The translations under genes were made by a program, and so were the position numbers. A model generated the notes under the pieces. That model was not told the origin of the DNA. It saw only the letters and a program-made list of their open reading frames with translations, and searched no databases. Positions 11,439 to 21,655 of a stretch of 64,000 bases of DNA are shown here, in pieces. The stretch covers positions 4,678,501 through 4,742,500 of the forward strand of contig BSQZ01000035.1 of assembly GCA_033239005.1 (NCBI GenBank). Direction: 5' to 3'. This DNA is from Lamellibrachia satsuma. Its lineage: Eukaryota; Annelida; Polychaeta; Sabellida; Siboglinidae. How positions within the stretch are numbered: position 1 is the stretch's first letter; each line of letters begins with the position of its first letter.

Positions 11439-11529
11439 GTGACTATCCTATTACTTAATCGATAAGATGTCCCCACTGCCCTTGTGCGTCAAAACAACCT
11501 ACGCCATTAGTATACATGTCCTTTACGTG

Positions 11530-11530
<1 letters not shown>

Positions 11531-11615
<85 letters not shown>
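11531..11615. repeat. (TA)n array
   Basis: Uninterrupted TA dinucleotide for about 85 bp. Confidence 0.99.
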
Positions 11616-11617
<2 letters not shown>

Positions 11618-11656
11618 GAGCGCGCCGCCACTGCTGGCCACGTGTCGTCACACGAT

Positions 11657-11671
11657 GGCGCCACCTGGCGG
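11657..11671 (-). promoter_or_regulatory. CTCF-like motif, minus strand
   Basis: GGCGCCACCTGGCGG is the exact reverse complement of the 15-mer at 15461-15475. It sits just beyond the TA array and 755 bp from the phosphatase start. Confidence 0.3.
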
Positions 11672-11816
11672 ATAGTAACAACACTACCGAAGTGCCCCTG
11701 GTGACCAGTCTTGATACCATTGGAACCCCTTGATAGCATTGGAACACATGGACTAAACATTACATATCACCAATCGTATTACTAAAAACAGTTGAAAAAA
11801 CGAGTTATATAATAGA

Positions 11817-14718
11817 TTAAAAAAAGCAATTACCTGCCAGATAGACATTTATGATGGGCTCTCCGTTTAAAAATCTCAGCGCTTGAGGATAGAAACTATT
11901 ATTGAATCTCGTCGTTTTAGTTTTTATGCAACGGTAGCGCTTACCGCAGGGAAGGAGTTCAAAAAGATGGTTGGCCGGATGACATGCGTCTTGTACAATA
12001 CACTTGGATATACGCAAACTGCGAGATAGATAAAGAGACCTGATGGACGGCATATTTAACCCGATTAGTTTAGAAGCATTCTTGACGACTGATTCAATTT
12101 GATCAATTTCATCTTGGCTGGCGCGACCAAACCAGACAGTAATAGAAAATGACAAGACACTTTCAATAACTGCGCGGTAGAAATGTGTTAATATTGCTTG
12201 AGATAAGCCGAATCGTTTGAGGTGTCTAAGGAAGTACATGCGTTTTTGTGCTTTTTTAATGATGTAAATCGAGTTGTTACACCAGGAGAGATCTTTTGAA
12301 ATAGTCGAACCCAAACATTTTACAGAGTCAGCTTGCAAGACTTCAGCACCGTCAATGAAAAGGGGGTGGATGGGTGTTTTCTTTTTGCGAAAATCAATGA
12401 TCATTTCCTTCGTTTTGGATATGCTTAGTACCAGGTTGTTGTTCTTACACCAGCCAGCCAGTCTTTGAACTTCCTCTCTATACACAGACTCGTTAGCATT
12501 GTTGATACAGTCAAATACAGTGGTGTCATCCGAGAACTTAACCACGCGAACAGATTGGTTACCAGATACTCAGTCGTTTGTAAAGAGAGTGAAAAGGAAA
12601 GGAGAAAGCACGCAGCTTTGTGGGGCACCAGTGTTAAGAATAACAGGTTTGGAGAGAGAGTTGTTGACCTTGACAGATTGAGGCCTGTGATGAAGAAAGT
12701 TGAGAGTCCAGTGACAGATGGCAGGATACACATTCAGAGATACAAATTTATCAAACAACTTCACAGGAATTATGGTGTTAAAGGCCGCGTTAAAGTCCAC
12801 GGAAAGAATCCTCGCATAAGTACTCGGTTGTTTCAGGTGCTTCATAACATAATGCAAACCTAAGGCAACTGCATCGTCCGCAGATCTGTTAGTTTGATAA
12901 GCAAACTGGTGAGGATCCAATAGACTGGCCGTGGAAGATTTCAGATAATGAGCGTGATATATTAAAAAACTGTCATCGCAACTGAGGTAAGTGACAGTGG
13001 GCGGTAATCGTTCACGGTAGAGACTTTAGCCTTCTTGGGAATAGGTATAATCACAGAAGTGTTTGGAATTATATGCACTGATGAATTGTAGATATCAGCG
13101 AATACTGGAGCAAGCTGATCGGCGCAATTCTTGAATGTATATGATGAGATGTTGTCAGGACCCGAAGCCTTGCGCGTACTCAGTCGCTTGAACAACGTCC
13201 GCACGTCAGCAACGTTAACGGTGAAAGGCGGCGACAGAGGAGTTTCTGTGGGTAGGGGGCGCTGTTCCGGCGATGTGTTTAACTTGTCAAATCTGCTGTA
13301 GAAGTCGTTTAGTTGGTCGGGGAAGGACGGATCGGCGTTGTAAATTACTGAAGCGCTTGGATTATATTGTGTAATTTGACGTAACCCTTGCCATACAGAT
13401 CTGGTGTTGGAAGCAAATTGGTTTTCAAGTTTGCGTTTGTGTTTGTACTTGGTCGAACTAATCGCCTTGCCTACTGTGTACTTGGCTCTCCGAAACTCTT
13501 CCATGTTGCCGCTAATGAACGCTGAATTTTTCATGGTTAGTTTCTGTTAATGTCCCTGGTAAACCATGGTTTGTCGTTGTCATATACTGTAACTAACTTA
13601 CTCTCGTAGCAGATTTCTTCACACCAGCTGCTGTAGGCAGTAACTGTGTCAGTGTACGCGTCGAAGTCAGGGCAGGAATCTTTAAACATTTGCCAGTCCG
13701 TGCTGTCAAGGCAAGCTTGCAAAGCAATCGTCGAGTCAGCAGTCCGATTTCTGACTGTCTTGGTGGTCGGTTTTATTGTTTTTAACTTCTGACGGTATGT
13801 AGGAATCAATACGACTGTAGCGTGATCTGACTCACCCAACGGAGCCCTGGTGATGGCCCGTAAGCGTCCTTGAAGATGGTGTAGCAGTGGTCCAGAGAGT
13901 TATTGTTACGAGTGGAGCAATTAACATGTTGTTTGTATCGGGGTAGAACTTTCTTCAGATTAGTGTGATTGAAGTCACCCATGATGATGATGACACTATC
14001 AGGGTAGGTTGTTTCTGCTGCCAACACGCGGGTAGTCAACTGGTTAATTGCACTGGTTACATTCGCGTCAGGCGGAATGTAAACACCCAATAAAACAACA
14101 CTGGAAAATTCCCTCGGCGAGTAGAACGGTTTGCAGTTAACTGTGAGTGATTCAAGTTCAGGAGAACAGGAAGAGGACACAATAGTTGGGTCATTGCACC
14201 ACCGATGGTTGACAAGGAAGCATATTCCACCACCCCTTTCCCTGCCCGACAGTTCGCTTGATCTGTCGGCTCTAAGCAGAATGTGGCCCGGTGGGGTAAC
14301 GGCATCGTCAGGTGTCAATGGGTCAAGCCATGTCTCAGTAAAGCACAACATGGAAGAGTCCTTGAATTCACGTTTGAAAGAAAATAGGTGAAACAGTTCG
14401 TCTGTTTTGTTCTTGAGCGAACGCACTTTTAGCGAGAACAATAGCAGGAAGTGGTGGTCTAGAGCCGCGTCGACGAAATCTGCACAGTGCTCCGCCTCGT
14501 CTGCCCCGTTTGCGAGCGCGATGAAGCGTGGCGTGATGGATTTCAGAAGTTGGTCGAGTAGAATTGATGACGGAAAAAACATTCTCAGAGGCAAAGTTAG
14601 GTCGATAATCCTTATCCAGAATATTCAGCAAATGTTCACGCTCATACCTGTGCAAGGCAGCTGTACTAGCCGCCAAAAGAGCAAGTGAAATCCCACAAAC
14701 AATCACGCATCGCCACAA
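11817..14718 (-). mobile_element. Near-full-length APE-type LINE (Jockey/CR1/L2-like), frameshifted
   Basis: Reading 14718 downward: a basic N-terminal lead with RARKRGRRGG and RRRGSRPPLPAIVLAK; an APE endonuclease (14405-13806) with CFTETWLDP, GVYIPPDAN, IMGDFNHTN and SLDHCYT; a linker (13839-13537) with NDKPWFTRDINR; then reverse transcriptase with ASGPDNISSYTFKNC, NDYRPLSLTSVAM, HQFAYQTNRSADDAV, SVDFNAAFNTIIP and GAPQSCVLSPFLFTLF. The catalytic box is KFSDDTTVF (FSDD instead of the usual FADD/YADD), followed by the thumb and C-terminal domain to 11817. At least four frame changes and an altered Gln-Gly pair (PQS for PQG) show it cannot make one polyprotein. Its orientation is the same as the neighbouring phosphatase. 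Confidence 0.9.
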
Positions 14719-14727
14719 CGTGTCATT

Positions 14728-14905
14728 TGCTTGTCCTTAGTAACATTCCTCTGTCATATCCTTGTCCTTATAATAATATTCATTTGTCATTTTCTTGTAC
14801 GTAGTAATAAGATTTCATTGTAATTTGTTTTGTCCGTAGTAATAACATTTCACTGTAATTTGCTTTGTCTTTAGTAAAATTGCTCTGTCATTTGCTTGTA
14901 TGTGC
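14728..14905. repeat. ~40-bp degenerate tandem repeat upstream of the LINE
   Basis: About four to five units share TTTGCTTGTCCTTAGTAATA-like sequence. They directly precede the LINE's N-terminal coding start on the minus strand, so they may be its 5' UTR (inference). Many LINEs carry repeated 5' promoter units. Confidence 0.6.
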
Positions 14906-15229
14906 ATGCATACAACAACACCGTAATGTAATTGAACAAATGTTTGCTACTTCGCTACTAACCTGTTTTGTTAACATGCTGCTTCGCTACTCGGTGGTGG
15001 GTGAAGAGACGACAAGGAACGAATGTTGATGGGATGGAGTGACCTGTAATGGATGAAGATGTCAGCAGACGGGGTGAGTCGACGGCCAAGGCTGTTTGGA
15101 GATGAAGGTGGATAGTGATGAATGAAGACGCAAGCGGATGGAAGTGAAGAAAGAGAAAGACGGACGGACATACATAGTTTAAAATGCAACTTACATAGAT
15201 AAAACTGGTACATACTTAGCAAAAAGCAT

Positions 15230-15720
15230 TACATAAGCTAAGTGGCCATTTTGGACCCTCAGGGCCCCTCACAGCTCAGGTTACCATAAAACATAAAACA
15301 CCTGCTAGATAACGCCATATGAAAAGGTCTGCGAAGCAACCAGTATACGCCACGAGGCGCTAACTGTCAGAAGACAACGAGAGAAGTCCACCATGCACAT
15401 GCGCAAACGGAATGGGCGATAATTGACATTTGTAATACGCTCCAATAATACCATCACGATCCGCCAGGTGGCGCCCCATAAACAATTCACGAAAGAGTAC
15501 GCCTGAGCGCCGTTGAGAGAAAAGTAGGTAGCAATATGCACTTAATAGGTCAAAACGATTATATATTTTATTCTACTGACAAAATGCCTAAATGAAAGCG
15601 TTACATTCTTACGTACGGAAAATACAATAACACTAACAGTCCGTCGGGGATAAAGTGGCATGCTAAAATATATGACGTCACCTAAATGAGTCAAATTATT
15701 CAACCTTCGATAACTAATCA
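15230..15720. other. Non-coding sequence with GCGCC-type dispersed repeat
   Basis: No gene is seen. It holds one copy of a dispersed block (CATGCGCAAACGGAA...GGGCGATAATTGACATTT...CCGCCAGGTGGCGCC, 15397-15475) found again in degenerate form near 16361-16440 and 17061-17192. Confidence 0.5.
15461..15475 (+). promoter_or_regulatory. CTCF-like motif CCGCCAGGTGGCGCC
   Basis: The core matches the CCASYAGRKGGC-type CTCF consensus apart from one base. The same motif lies reversed at 11657-11671, in a CCGCCAGGGGGCGCT form at 33085-33099, and weakly at 17178-17192. Binding is inferred from sequence alone, and the motif may simply belong to a repeat. Confidence 0.3.
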
Positions 15721-15724
15721 TGTT

Positions 15725-16265
15725 TCTTGGAAGGTATGTAGGTCAAACCTTTACACATGTTGTCCATAGGAGGCACTGCTTAGGAGAAATACTGGTCAAG
15801 TTAGTACGTTTGTTTTCACTACAGGCGCTTCTTGGAATGAAAATAGGTGACGTTATTACATATTTGGTGGAAAAAGGCGCTTCTTGGGCTGGACATATGC
15901 CGAAGAGTTAAGTATGTGGTCAATAGGGGCACTTCTTGGGTTGAATAAAAGTAAGTCAAAGTATTACGATTGTGATCGCGAGAGTCAGTTCTTAGGAAAA
16001 CTTAGGTCAAATTATTAAATATTTGGTCACGAAATTATTAAATATTTGGAGGCACTTCTTGGAGGCACTTCTGGTTGAGCATAGGTCAAAGAATAAAATT
16101 TGTGCTCGCTAGAGGCGGTTCTTTGGGGAAATATAGGTCAAGTTATTACGTTTGTTGTTACAAGAGGCGCTTCTTGAGAGAAATACACGTCAAGTTAATA
16201 TATAATCTAACCTTTATCGGTTAGATTTTTCAAACTTCGATTACTAGGGTTGCTTCTTGGACGGA
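15725..16265. repeat. ~60-bp degenerate tandem repeat field
   Basis: Eight or so units share the order GAGGCGCTTCTTGG, then ATAGGTCAAGTTATTA, then CRTTTGTGGTC. Spacing varies from about 45 to 70 bp and one unit has a small internal duplication (AAATTATTAAATATTTGG twice near 16010-16050). It does not encode protein. Confidence 0.75.
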
Positions 16266-16795
16266 ATGTAGACCAATGCATTATGTTTCAGCGCTTTTGA
16301 ATATATTATTTAGTTCGTATGCTATTCATTGCAGACGCCACCCATGGAATTGGGTCGTTGTGCATGCGCAACCGGAATACACGATGGGCGAATGATTTAC
16401 GTTTTTAGCACGCGAGTTAGTTCTTAAACTATCCTCCAGGGGCGCAAACACGAAGACCTGGCACATAGTTTGCAATATTGTTGCAAAGTTGTCTAAAAAT
16501 AGTACAAAACTGGCGCATTTTGCGTGTCTGCAGGCGGGAAATTGTACAAAATGTTTCTACTCATCAGTAAAAAACACCAGGTCCATGAGTGCAACAGCAT
16601 TCTAGAAAGTTCTTTGAACATTTTCATTGTTTGGTTCATACTCTACTCACCAGATGCGCTTCATATAACTAGGCCCAATACTTAAGACCCAAGTGCTTAG
16701 AAACTTTCATTTCGCTCTAGAAGGCTCTACTCAGAAAAGTTCTGTAATACAAACAGTATTCGTACCGGGGCGTTGTTTAAGAAAATAAATTCATG

Positions 16796-17005
16796 CGCTA
16801 TCCCATGATGCTGCTCTCGGAAGTGTGCATGCGCTACCGGAAGTGGCGCCAGGCGCCTCATGACGGTATTTTTTGTCAATGGGGGTTTTCAGCATATACA
16901 TTAGTTAATACGCTATCCCCTATGTGACGCCGCCCTCGGAAGTCACGTTGCGTATGCGCAATCGGAAGTGGCGCCAGGCGCCTCATGCCTTATAACGGTA
17001 TTTTT
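16796..17005. repeat. Two direct ~80-95-bp units with GGCGCCAGGCGCC palindrome
   Basis: Units 16796-16874 and 16911-17005 both run CGCTATCCC...CTCGGAAGT...CGGAAGTGGCGCCAGGCGCC...CGGTATTTTT. Each holds a perfect 13-base GGCGCCAGGCGCC palindrome around one A and a GCATGCGC/GTATGCGC step. Confidence 0.8.
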
Positions 17006-17786
17006 GATAGAGGCACTTTTCGGTATCCCCTAAAAACCGCCACTTTAGGATGCGGGTGGTTGCGCATGCGCAACCGGAAACATGCGATGGGCGTTAATTG
17101 AAGTTTATAGTATTTTAATTAGTTCGGTTACTGTGCGTTAGGAGCGTTGTTTTATTAAAAAAAATTGCCGTCACTATCCACCAGGTGACCCCACCATAAG
17201 ATGTCACGTGCGCCACGCGCCTGCACCGCGCGCCTCCAATTGCACCAACTACCTCCAGCATACCGCTTAATTGACCGCTATCCTATTTACGCCATCTCGA
17301 CTCTGGTAAGTAGCTCAGCCATGCTGTCTGCTGTTTTTACCCCGCAAAAGACTGCATTATATCGACGAGGACGGACAACAACAAAGTAGGGACATATTCT
17401 AAAAATACGTAGCACACATGTACACCAACAATAAATCGAATTGACATTGCTGACAGCCGTCCGCAAATAGCTAAAAAAACGGTGTCGGTGGCCGATAGTT
17501 GTGGCGTAGTCGACTGTCGTGTTCGCGCATCATGACAGCTGTACTGCGCGGCTTACCGGGAATTCCTCCGTTCGAATTCAATGCAATTAACATTTCATGG
17601 TTAGGTTAATCATTAAGGAATGTGGTAAGTATGTGGTAAACAAGATAATCATGTCAAGAAGAGAATAAGCGTTCCGTCATAGCTGAAGGGTGTGAGATAA
17701 CGAAACGTCGAAGTGACGGGAAAAAGGTAGTGCACTGGGTACATAGAAATAGCAGTGTATGAGAATGTATTAAGCATAAACGCAAT

Positions 17787-18230
17787 ATGAATTGTGCAGT
17801 GAAGTTCGCCGGAGAAAATCCCAGTAGGCTAAATGCTTGGGGGTTGTGTATTTGAAACAGTTAAATCCGCTTACCAGTACAGAAGGGCCATCTTTGAAGG
17901 ATATAGAAAAGCAGCGATGAAAATCAAAGTGACACGAACTGAATTACCAAAAGAATGAGTAAAAATATCAAACGAACGCGACCACTGTCAGAATGGAAAG
18001 CACAGAGGGTGAATATTATGTGGGCGATAGTACGAAAGAAATTTAAGGACATTCGTCTGAAGCAGTATCTTTTATCCACGGGAGAAGTGCCGCTGATCGA
18101 ATGGGTGAGATCATGGGAAGGTTACTGGGGTTTAAACAAATCAGGTGGAATTGGTCAGAACACGCTCGGAAACATCCTGATGGAAATTCGAAGTTATCTC
18201 AGAAGAAAAACAAAAGGTAATGTGGCCTAG
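17787..18230 (+). pseudogene. NADAR-family (YbiA-like) protein, frameshifted
   Basis: From ATG 17787 the frames read KFAGENPSRLNAWG, then VFETVKSAYQYRRAIFEGY, then after a second shift RPLSEWKAQRVNIMWAIVRK, LKQYLLSTGEVPLIEW, EGYWGLNKSGGIGQNTLGNI and LMEIRSYLRR. The order and spacing are those of the NADAR/DUF1768 fold, about 148 codons against a usual 150-160. Family members act on N-glycosidic bonds of riboflavin intermediates or ADP-ribose. The Glu normally found in the VEH segment is Lys here (TVKSAYQ), and two compensating frame changes (about 17840 and 17955) break it. It lies 2 kb upstream of Polinton A in the same orientation, so it may have been cargo (inference). Confidence 0.7.
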
Positions 18231-18423
18231 CCTCGGACGAAAACAGCTGTGCAAATTAACGATTGGTCGTGGTCGGTGCAGCGAGCATGACTGATATCGA
18301 GCTATCGCGTGACTGATAAGTCGTTGAGACATGAGACATTGTAGTTTGAACCTCATGTGATGTTGGGACACGACTGTTACTGTGACTGGTGGAAAAAACG
18401 ACGGCTGACAGGCGACTGCGATG

Positions 18424-18431
18424 TATAAATA
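18424..18431 (+). promoter_or_regulatory. TATA box
   Basis: TATAAATA lies 61 bp before ATG 18492, a normal distance for an RNA polymerase II core promoter with a short leader. The paired gene at 30.5 kb has the same arrangement. Confidence 0.5.
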
Positions 18432-18491
18432 TCAGCGGCCGGACTTGGCCGACAATTCGCCTGTGTTCGCTGTTGCTACAAGATCAACAAA

Positions 18492-19716
18492 ATGGCTCAG
18501 CGTGTGTTGGAGTTGGAGAGGGAAGTTGCGCAAGAAATGATGGCGCAAGAGATGGGACTTGCAAGATTAGAAGAGGTAAGTGACGGAACTTATAATATCG
18601 CTCGACCCCTGACTATCGAAAGCAGCGCGTGTTTCAGCGGCGTATATTATCCTAACAGTTACATGTGTCAGTGAAAAGTAAAGGAACATCCCGACAGCAT
18701 CGATTATATGTGCAAGACACACAACTGGCAGAGAATTCAGACGTTTCTATTTGCGACACGACTGTTACTGATAGATTGGAAAGGAGATAATTTGTGGAAA
18801 ACTGCTTTTGATGAGTGCATGCGAAAGTTGCTACCGTTCGACGCTTATACGTATGCATCACTGACGAAGGACGACGCACGTTTCGAAGTGATGACAAAAC
18901 ATGTCCGTAGAGTGTCTGTAAAGGTGACGATTAAGAAGCAGACTAGGGGAGACTACGTGAACTATAACGTGACGAAACTGGAAGTGATGACAGTGTGATG
19001 TGTGTGGATTTCCAGGAGACGATTGAGTCTGGACGGAGAAGTGTCGATTACCTATCATCCAACAGCGGTAACAACGATGACGACAGTACCCATAGTTCCA
19101 TTGTGTTTAACGAGTCAGCGCGTAGTTGCTCCCGGGCACCGGCCATTGTTATATCGAGCAGCAGCAGTGACTGTAAATTGCCTATGATCATATCAAGCGA
19201 AGACGACGATGTAGCGGACAGAGCTACGGCGTTTATAACGAACGCTGAATTCGAAAAGAGAACAGACAGAAATATAATTGACTATATTTCAGAAGAGGTA
19301 GCTCGCATCACGAGACTGCCTGCTGACGGTGACAGTGATTATGTAGAGCCCCCAAACGGACTGATAGACGTTAGTATTGTGACGGTTATCACTTCTTTGA
19401 CAGCGCGATGGAAGGACTGGTGGCGAACTTGAATCAGAGCGCAAGTGAAAGATACATTGCTACAGGAATTTGTTGACGCATATTAAATGCGTGTGTTTGC
19501 TGGTGTGCATTACAGGTTCCAAGCGGATTAGATCAAATCAAACAGGCATACGACAACAGCGATGACACCACCACCACCATCGCTGTTTGTGCCACGTGCG
19601 GTGCAGTTGGCGATGACCATTGCCAACACGTGGTGCCATCGTCATGTTACTTTCACATGGACGACACATGTGAATTTTATACCGACGATGCAGTCAATGG
19701 CAATTCATTGCATTGA
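18492..19716 (+). CDS. Small multi-exon acidic/coiled protein, hypothetical
   Basis: Exon 1 (18492-18575) encodes MAQRVLELEREVAQEMMAQE and ends GAAGAG/GTAAGT. Exon 2 starts after TTTCCAG at 19016, in the same phase, and reads ETIESGRRSVDYLSSN, a Ser/Asp-rich stretch with VISSSSSD and ISSEDDDVADRAT, then EEVARITRLPADG. Near 19380 the best continuation (DGYHFFDSAMEGLVANL) needs a frame change. A third block after CATTACAG (19516) reads VPSGLDQIKQAYDNSDD, AVCATCGAVGDDHC and ends at a stop near 19716; its C-x2-C...C pattern could bind metal. Function unknown. Position before Polinton A and the TATA box suggest an accessory or early gene of that element. Confidence 0.4.
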
Positions 19717-19734
19717 TCCGCGTGCTCTGTAATC

Positions 19735-19739
19735 ACACA

Positions 19740-19778
<39 letters not shown>

Positions 19779-19814
19779 GCACACACACACATACACACAC
19801 ACACACACACACAT
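19735..19814. repeat. (ACGC)n/(CA)n array
   Basis: About ten ACGC units pass into (CA)n and then into the TA array that follows. Confidence 0.97.
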
Positions 19815-19817
19815 ATT

Positions 19818-19819
<2 letters not shown>

Positions 19820-19891
<72 letters not shown>

Positions 19892-19928
19892 TAATCTTAT
19901 GTAATTAACAAGTGATAAAGATACGAAC

Positions 19929-20005
<77 letters not shown>
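19820..20005. repeat. Paired (TA)n arrays
   Basis: Two TA arrays (19820-19889 and 19932-20005) are separated by 42 bp of unique sequence. They lie just upstream of the first recognisable Polinton A gene. Confidence 0.98.
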
Positions 20006-20006
<1 letters not shown>

Positions 20007-20134
20007 GTATCACTTGTAATATCCTTTGTGTTTGTTCGTATTTTGAAATTACTTAGAAAGAACTTATGATAATTACTTTATATGTATCACTTGTATTACT
20101 TAACACTATATGTATCACTTAATATATATCAAAC

Positions 20135-20690
20135 AAAAAGGAGGGCGTCGACGATCGCCTTTAAACGCTGTCATGGACGAGCGATAAAGGTATACCTTCA
20201 CGTGCGTCGTCGCTAGATCGACGGGGTGCGGCAAGATCACTTTCGTGACGCCTCTGTTACATCACGCATCGACGATGATCGACGCTCCTCCCGATAAAAC
20301 GACGTGGTGCTACGGGGAATGACAATCCGCATACGCGACGATGAACCTACCCGATTTGTAGTTAGAGGAGGGCTTGCCAAACGTGTCGTTGTTCGATCCG
20401 ACGACGAGGAACCTCGTCGTCATATACGATCTGATGGCAGAAACGGATGGACGAGTGACGAACTTGTTCACCAAAGAGTCATCACAGGAATACGTCCGTC
20501 CTCTACCTCGTGCAGAACCTGTTCCCTAAAAACAAGGAAACTCGCACCATCAGTCTGAACGCTTACTACATGGTGGTGTTCAAGAATCCACGTGACAAGT
20601 CGCAGATATCGCACCTGGCGCAACAGATGTACCCGGGTCGCGTGAAGTTCGTGCACGAATCTTTCTAGACGACGCCCTCCAGTATGTCTA
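20135..20690 (+). pseudogene. Polinton A packaging ATPase (FtsK/HerA type), frameshifted
   Basis: Early frame: VVARSTGCGKITFV near 20205-20245, a Walker A whose first Gly is Arg and whose final Thr is Ile. Later pieces encode LVVIYDLMAETDGR, then in other frames the NLFPKNKE-type and YPGRVKF-type segments seen intact in remnant B. The family pumps DNA into capsids. At least three frame changes and the changed P-loop mean it is dead. Confidence 0.75.
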
Positions 20691-20749
20691 CCTGGCGATG
20701 GTATACCAAGATCGAGTGCAACGCGCTAGTCTTCATTCGTTGCAAGATG

Positions 20750-21085
20750 TCCGAACGCGTTAAAAGCACACCTTGTGTCTGCAGATGCTAAGAGACACAA
20801 GAACACCAATCTACGCTAGGCTATCATCGCCAACGCCGACGCCTATTTCCTCTGCTGTCTCGTCGAGTGCGCCTACAATATCTTGAAAGGAACGTTCCTT
20901 TGACTACGGTGTACAAGGAGAAATGAAAAAGTACAAACATTACATGCGCACTTTGAGTAAGAAGAAGACATCGGCCTAGAAGAAGAAAGAGATCCTACAG
21001 AACGGCGGCTTCATGTCGGCTTTCCTAGGTCCGTTAGCAAGCACGGTTCTTGCCCCCTTGCTCGGACAGCTGTTGAGGTAGAGAC
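20750..21085 (+). pseudogene. Polinton A small ORFs (CAYNILKG and GGF hydrophobic)
   Basis: A broken frame with ANADAYFLCC and ECAYNILKG parallels the better kept 71-residue ORF at 34839-35054. It is followed by KKEILQNGGFMSAFLGPLAS, a Gly-rich hydrophobic peptide ending near 21080. Short proteins with a GGF hydrophobic core are regular members of Polinton virion blocks and are usually taken as minor capsid or core components (inference). Confidence 0.55.
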
Positions 21086-21645
21086 ATGGAGCACGCGCGT
21101 AAATTGGCCTTGATGGATCCGCGGTTGCTGGAGACCGCCGCCAACGGACGCCATGGGTAAGGTCAAGCGAAGACTCGACGCCGACATGACCGCCATCCTC
21201 GAAAGAACCGACCTGGACGACGGGGAAAACATACAGTTGTACAATCACGTCTTGCAAAGGTACAACGCCTTGACCGACAGACGCGTCAAACAACCGACGC
21301 CCGTGGTCGTGGTGAACGACGATGCACCGGCTCCGAAAGACGTCGACGACGACGTCAGCGCTGCCGTTCCCAAGACCATGCAGACCAAGACCAAACGGTT
21401 GATGGCGTGTCTCAAAAAAGACGTCGTGTGAACCGATCGATGCGAATTGATACACGACGGCGTGCCGGTACCCAGAAGCAACATGACGGATTTTGTGAAC
21501 CTGTTGAGAAAGAGGTGAAAGAACGATCAAGTGGTATGGCAAACGTTTGCACAGCAGCTCAGACGCATCAACCTACCCATGGAACTGAAGGATAACGTCG
21601 ATAGGCGACGGTACCAACGCTAGGCGGCGACTCCACCCACGTCGT
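21084..21645 (+). pseudogene. Polinton A TDLDDGE / FAQQL-type ORF
   Basis: MEHARKLALMDPRLLETAA opens at 21086, then after a shift RRLDADMTAILERTDLDDGE, QLYNHVLQRYNALTD and TKTKRLMACLKKD. The C-terminal third (WQTFAQQLRRINLPMEL-like) is read in further frames up to about 21600. The same ORF is better kept in remnant B (34219-34539, PVGWQTFAQQLKRINLPME). It is a constant member of this element family whose role I do not know. Confidence 0.6.
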
Positions 21646-21655
21646 ACGACGTACC

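Noticed and set aside
11467..11760. Open frames through the TA arrays (poly Ile-Tyr), here and at 28.4, 31.5, 32.0, 38.8 and 39.2 kb
   Set aside because: A pure TA dinucleotide is open in every frame on both strands; these are microsatellite by-products.
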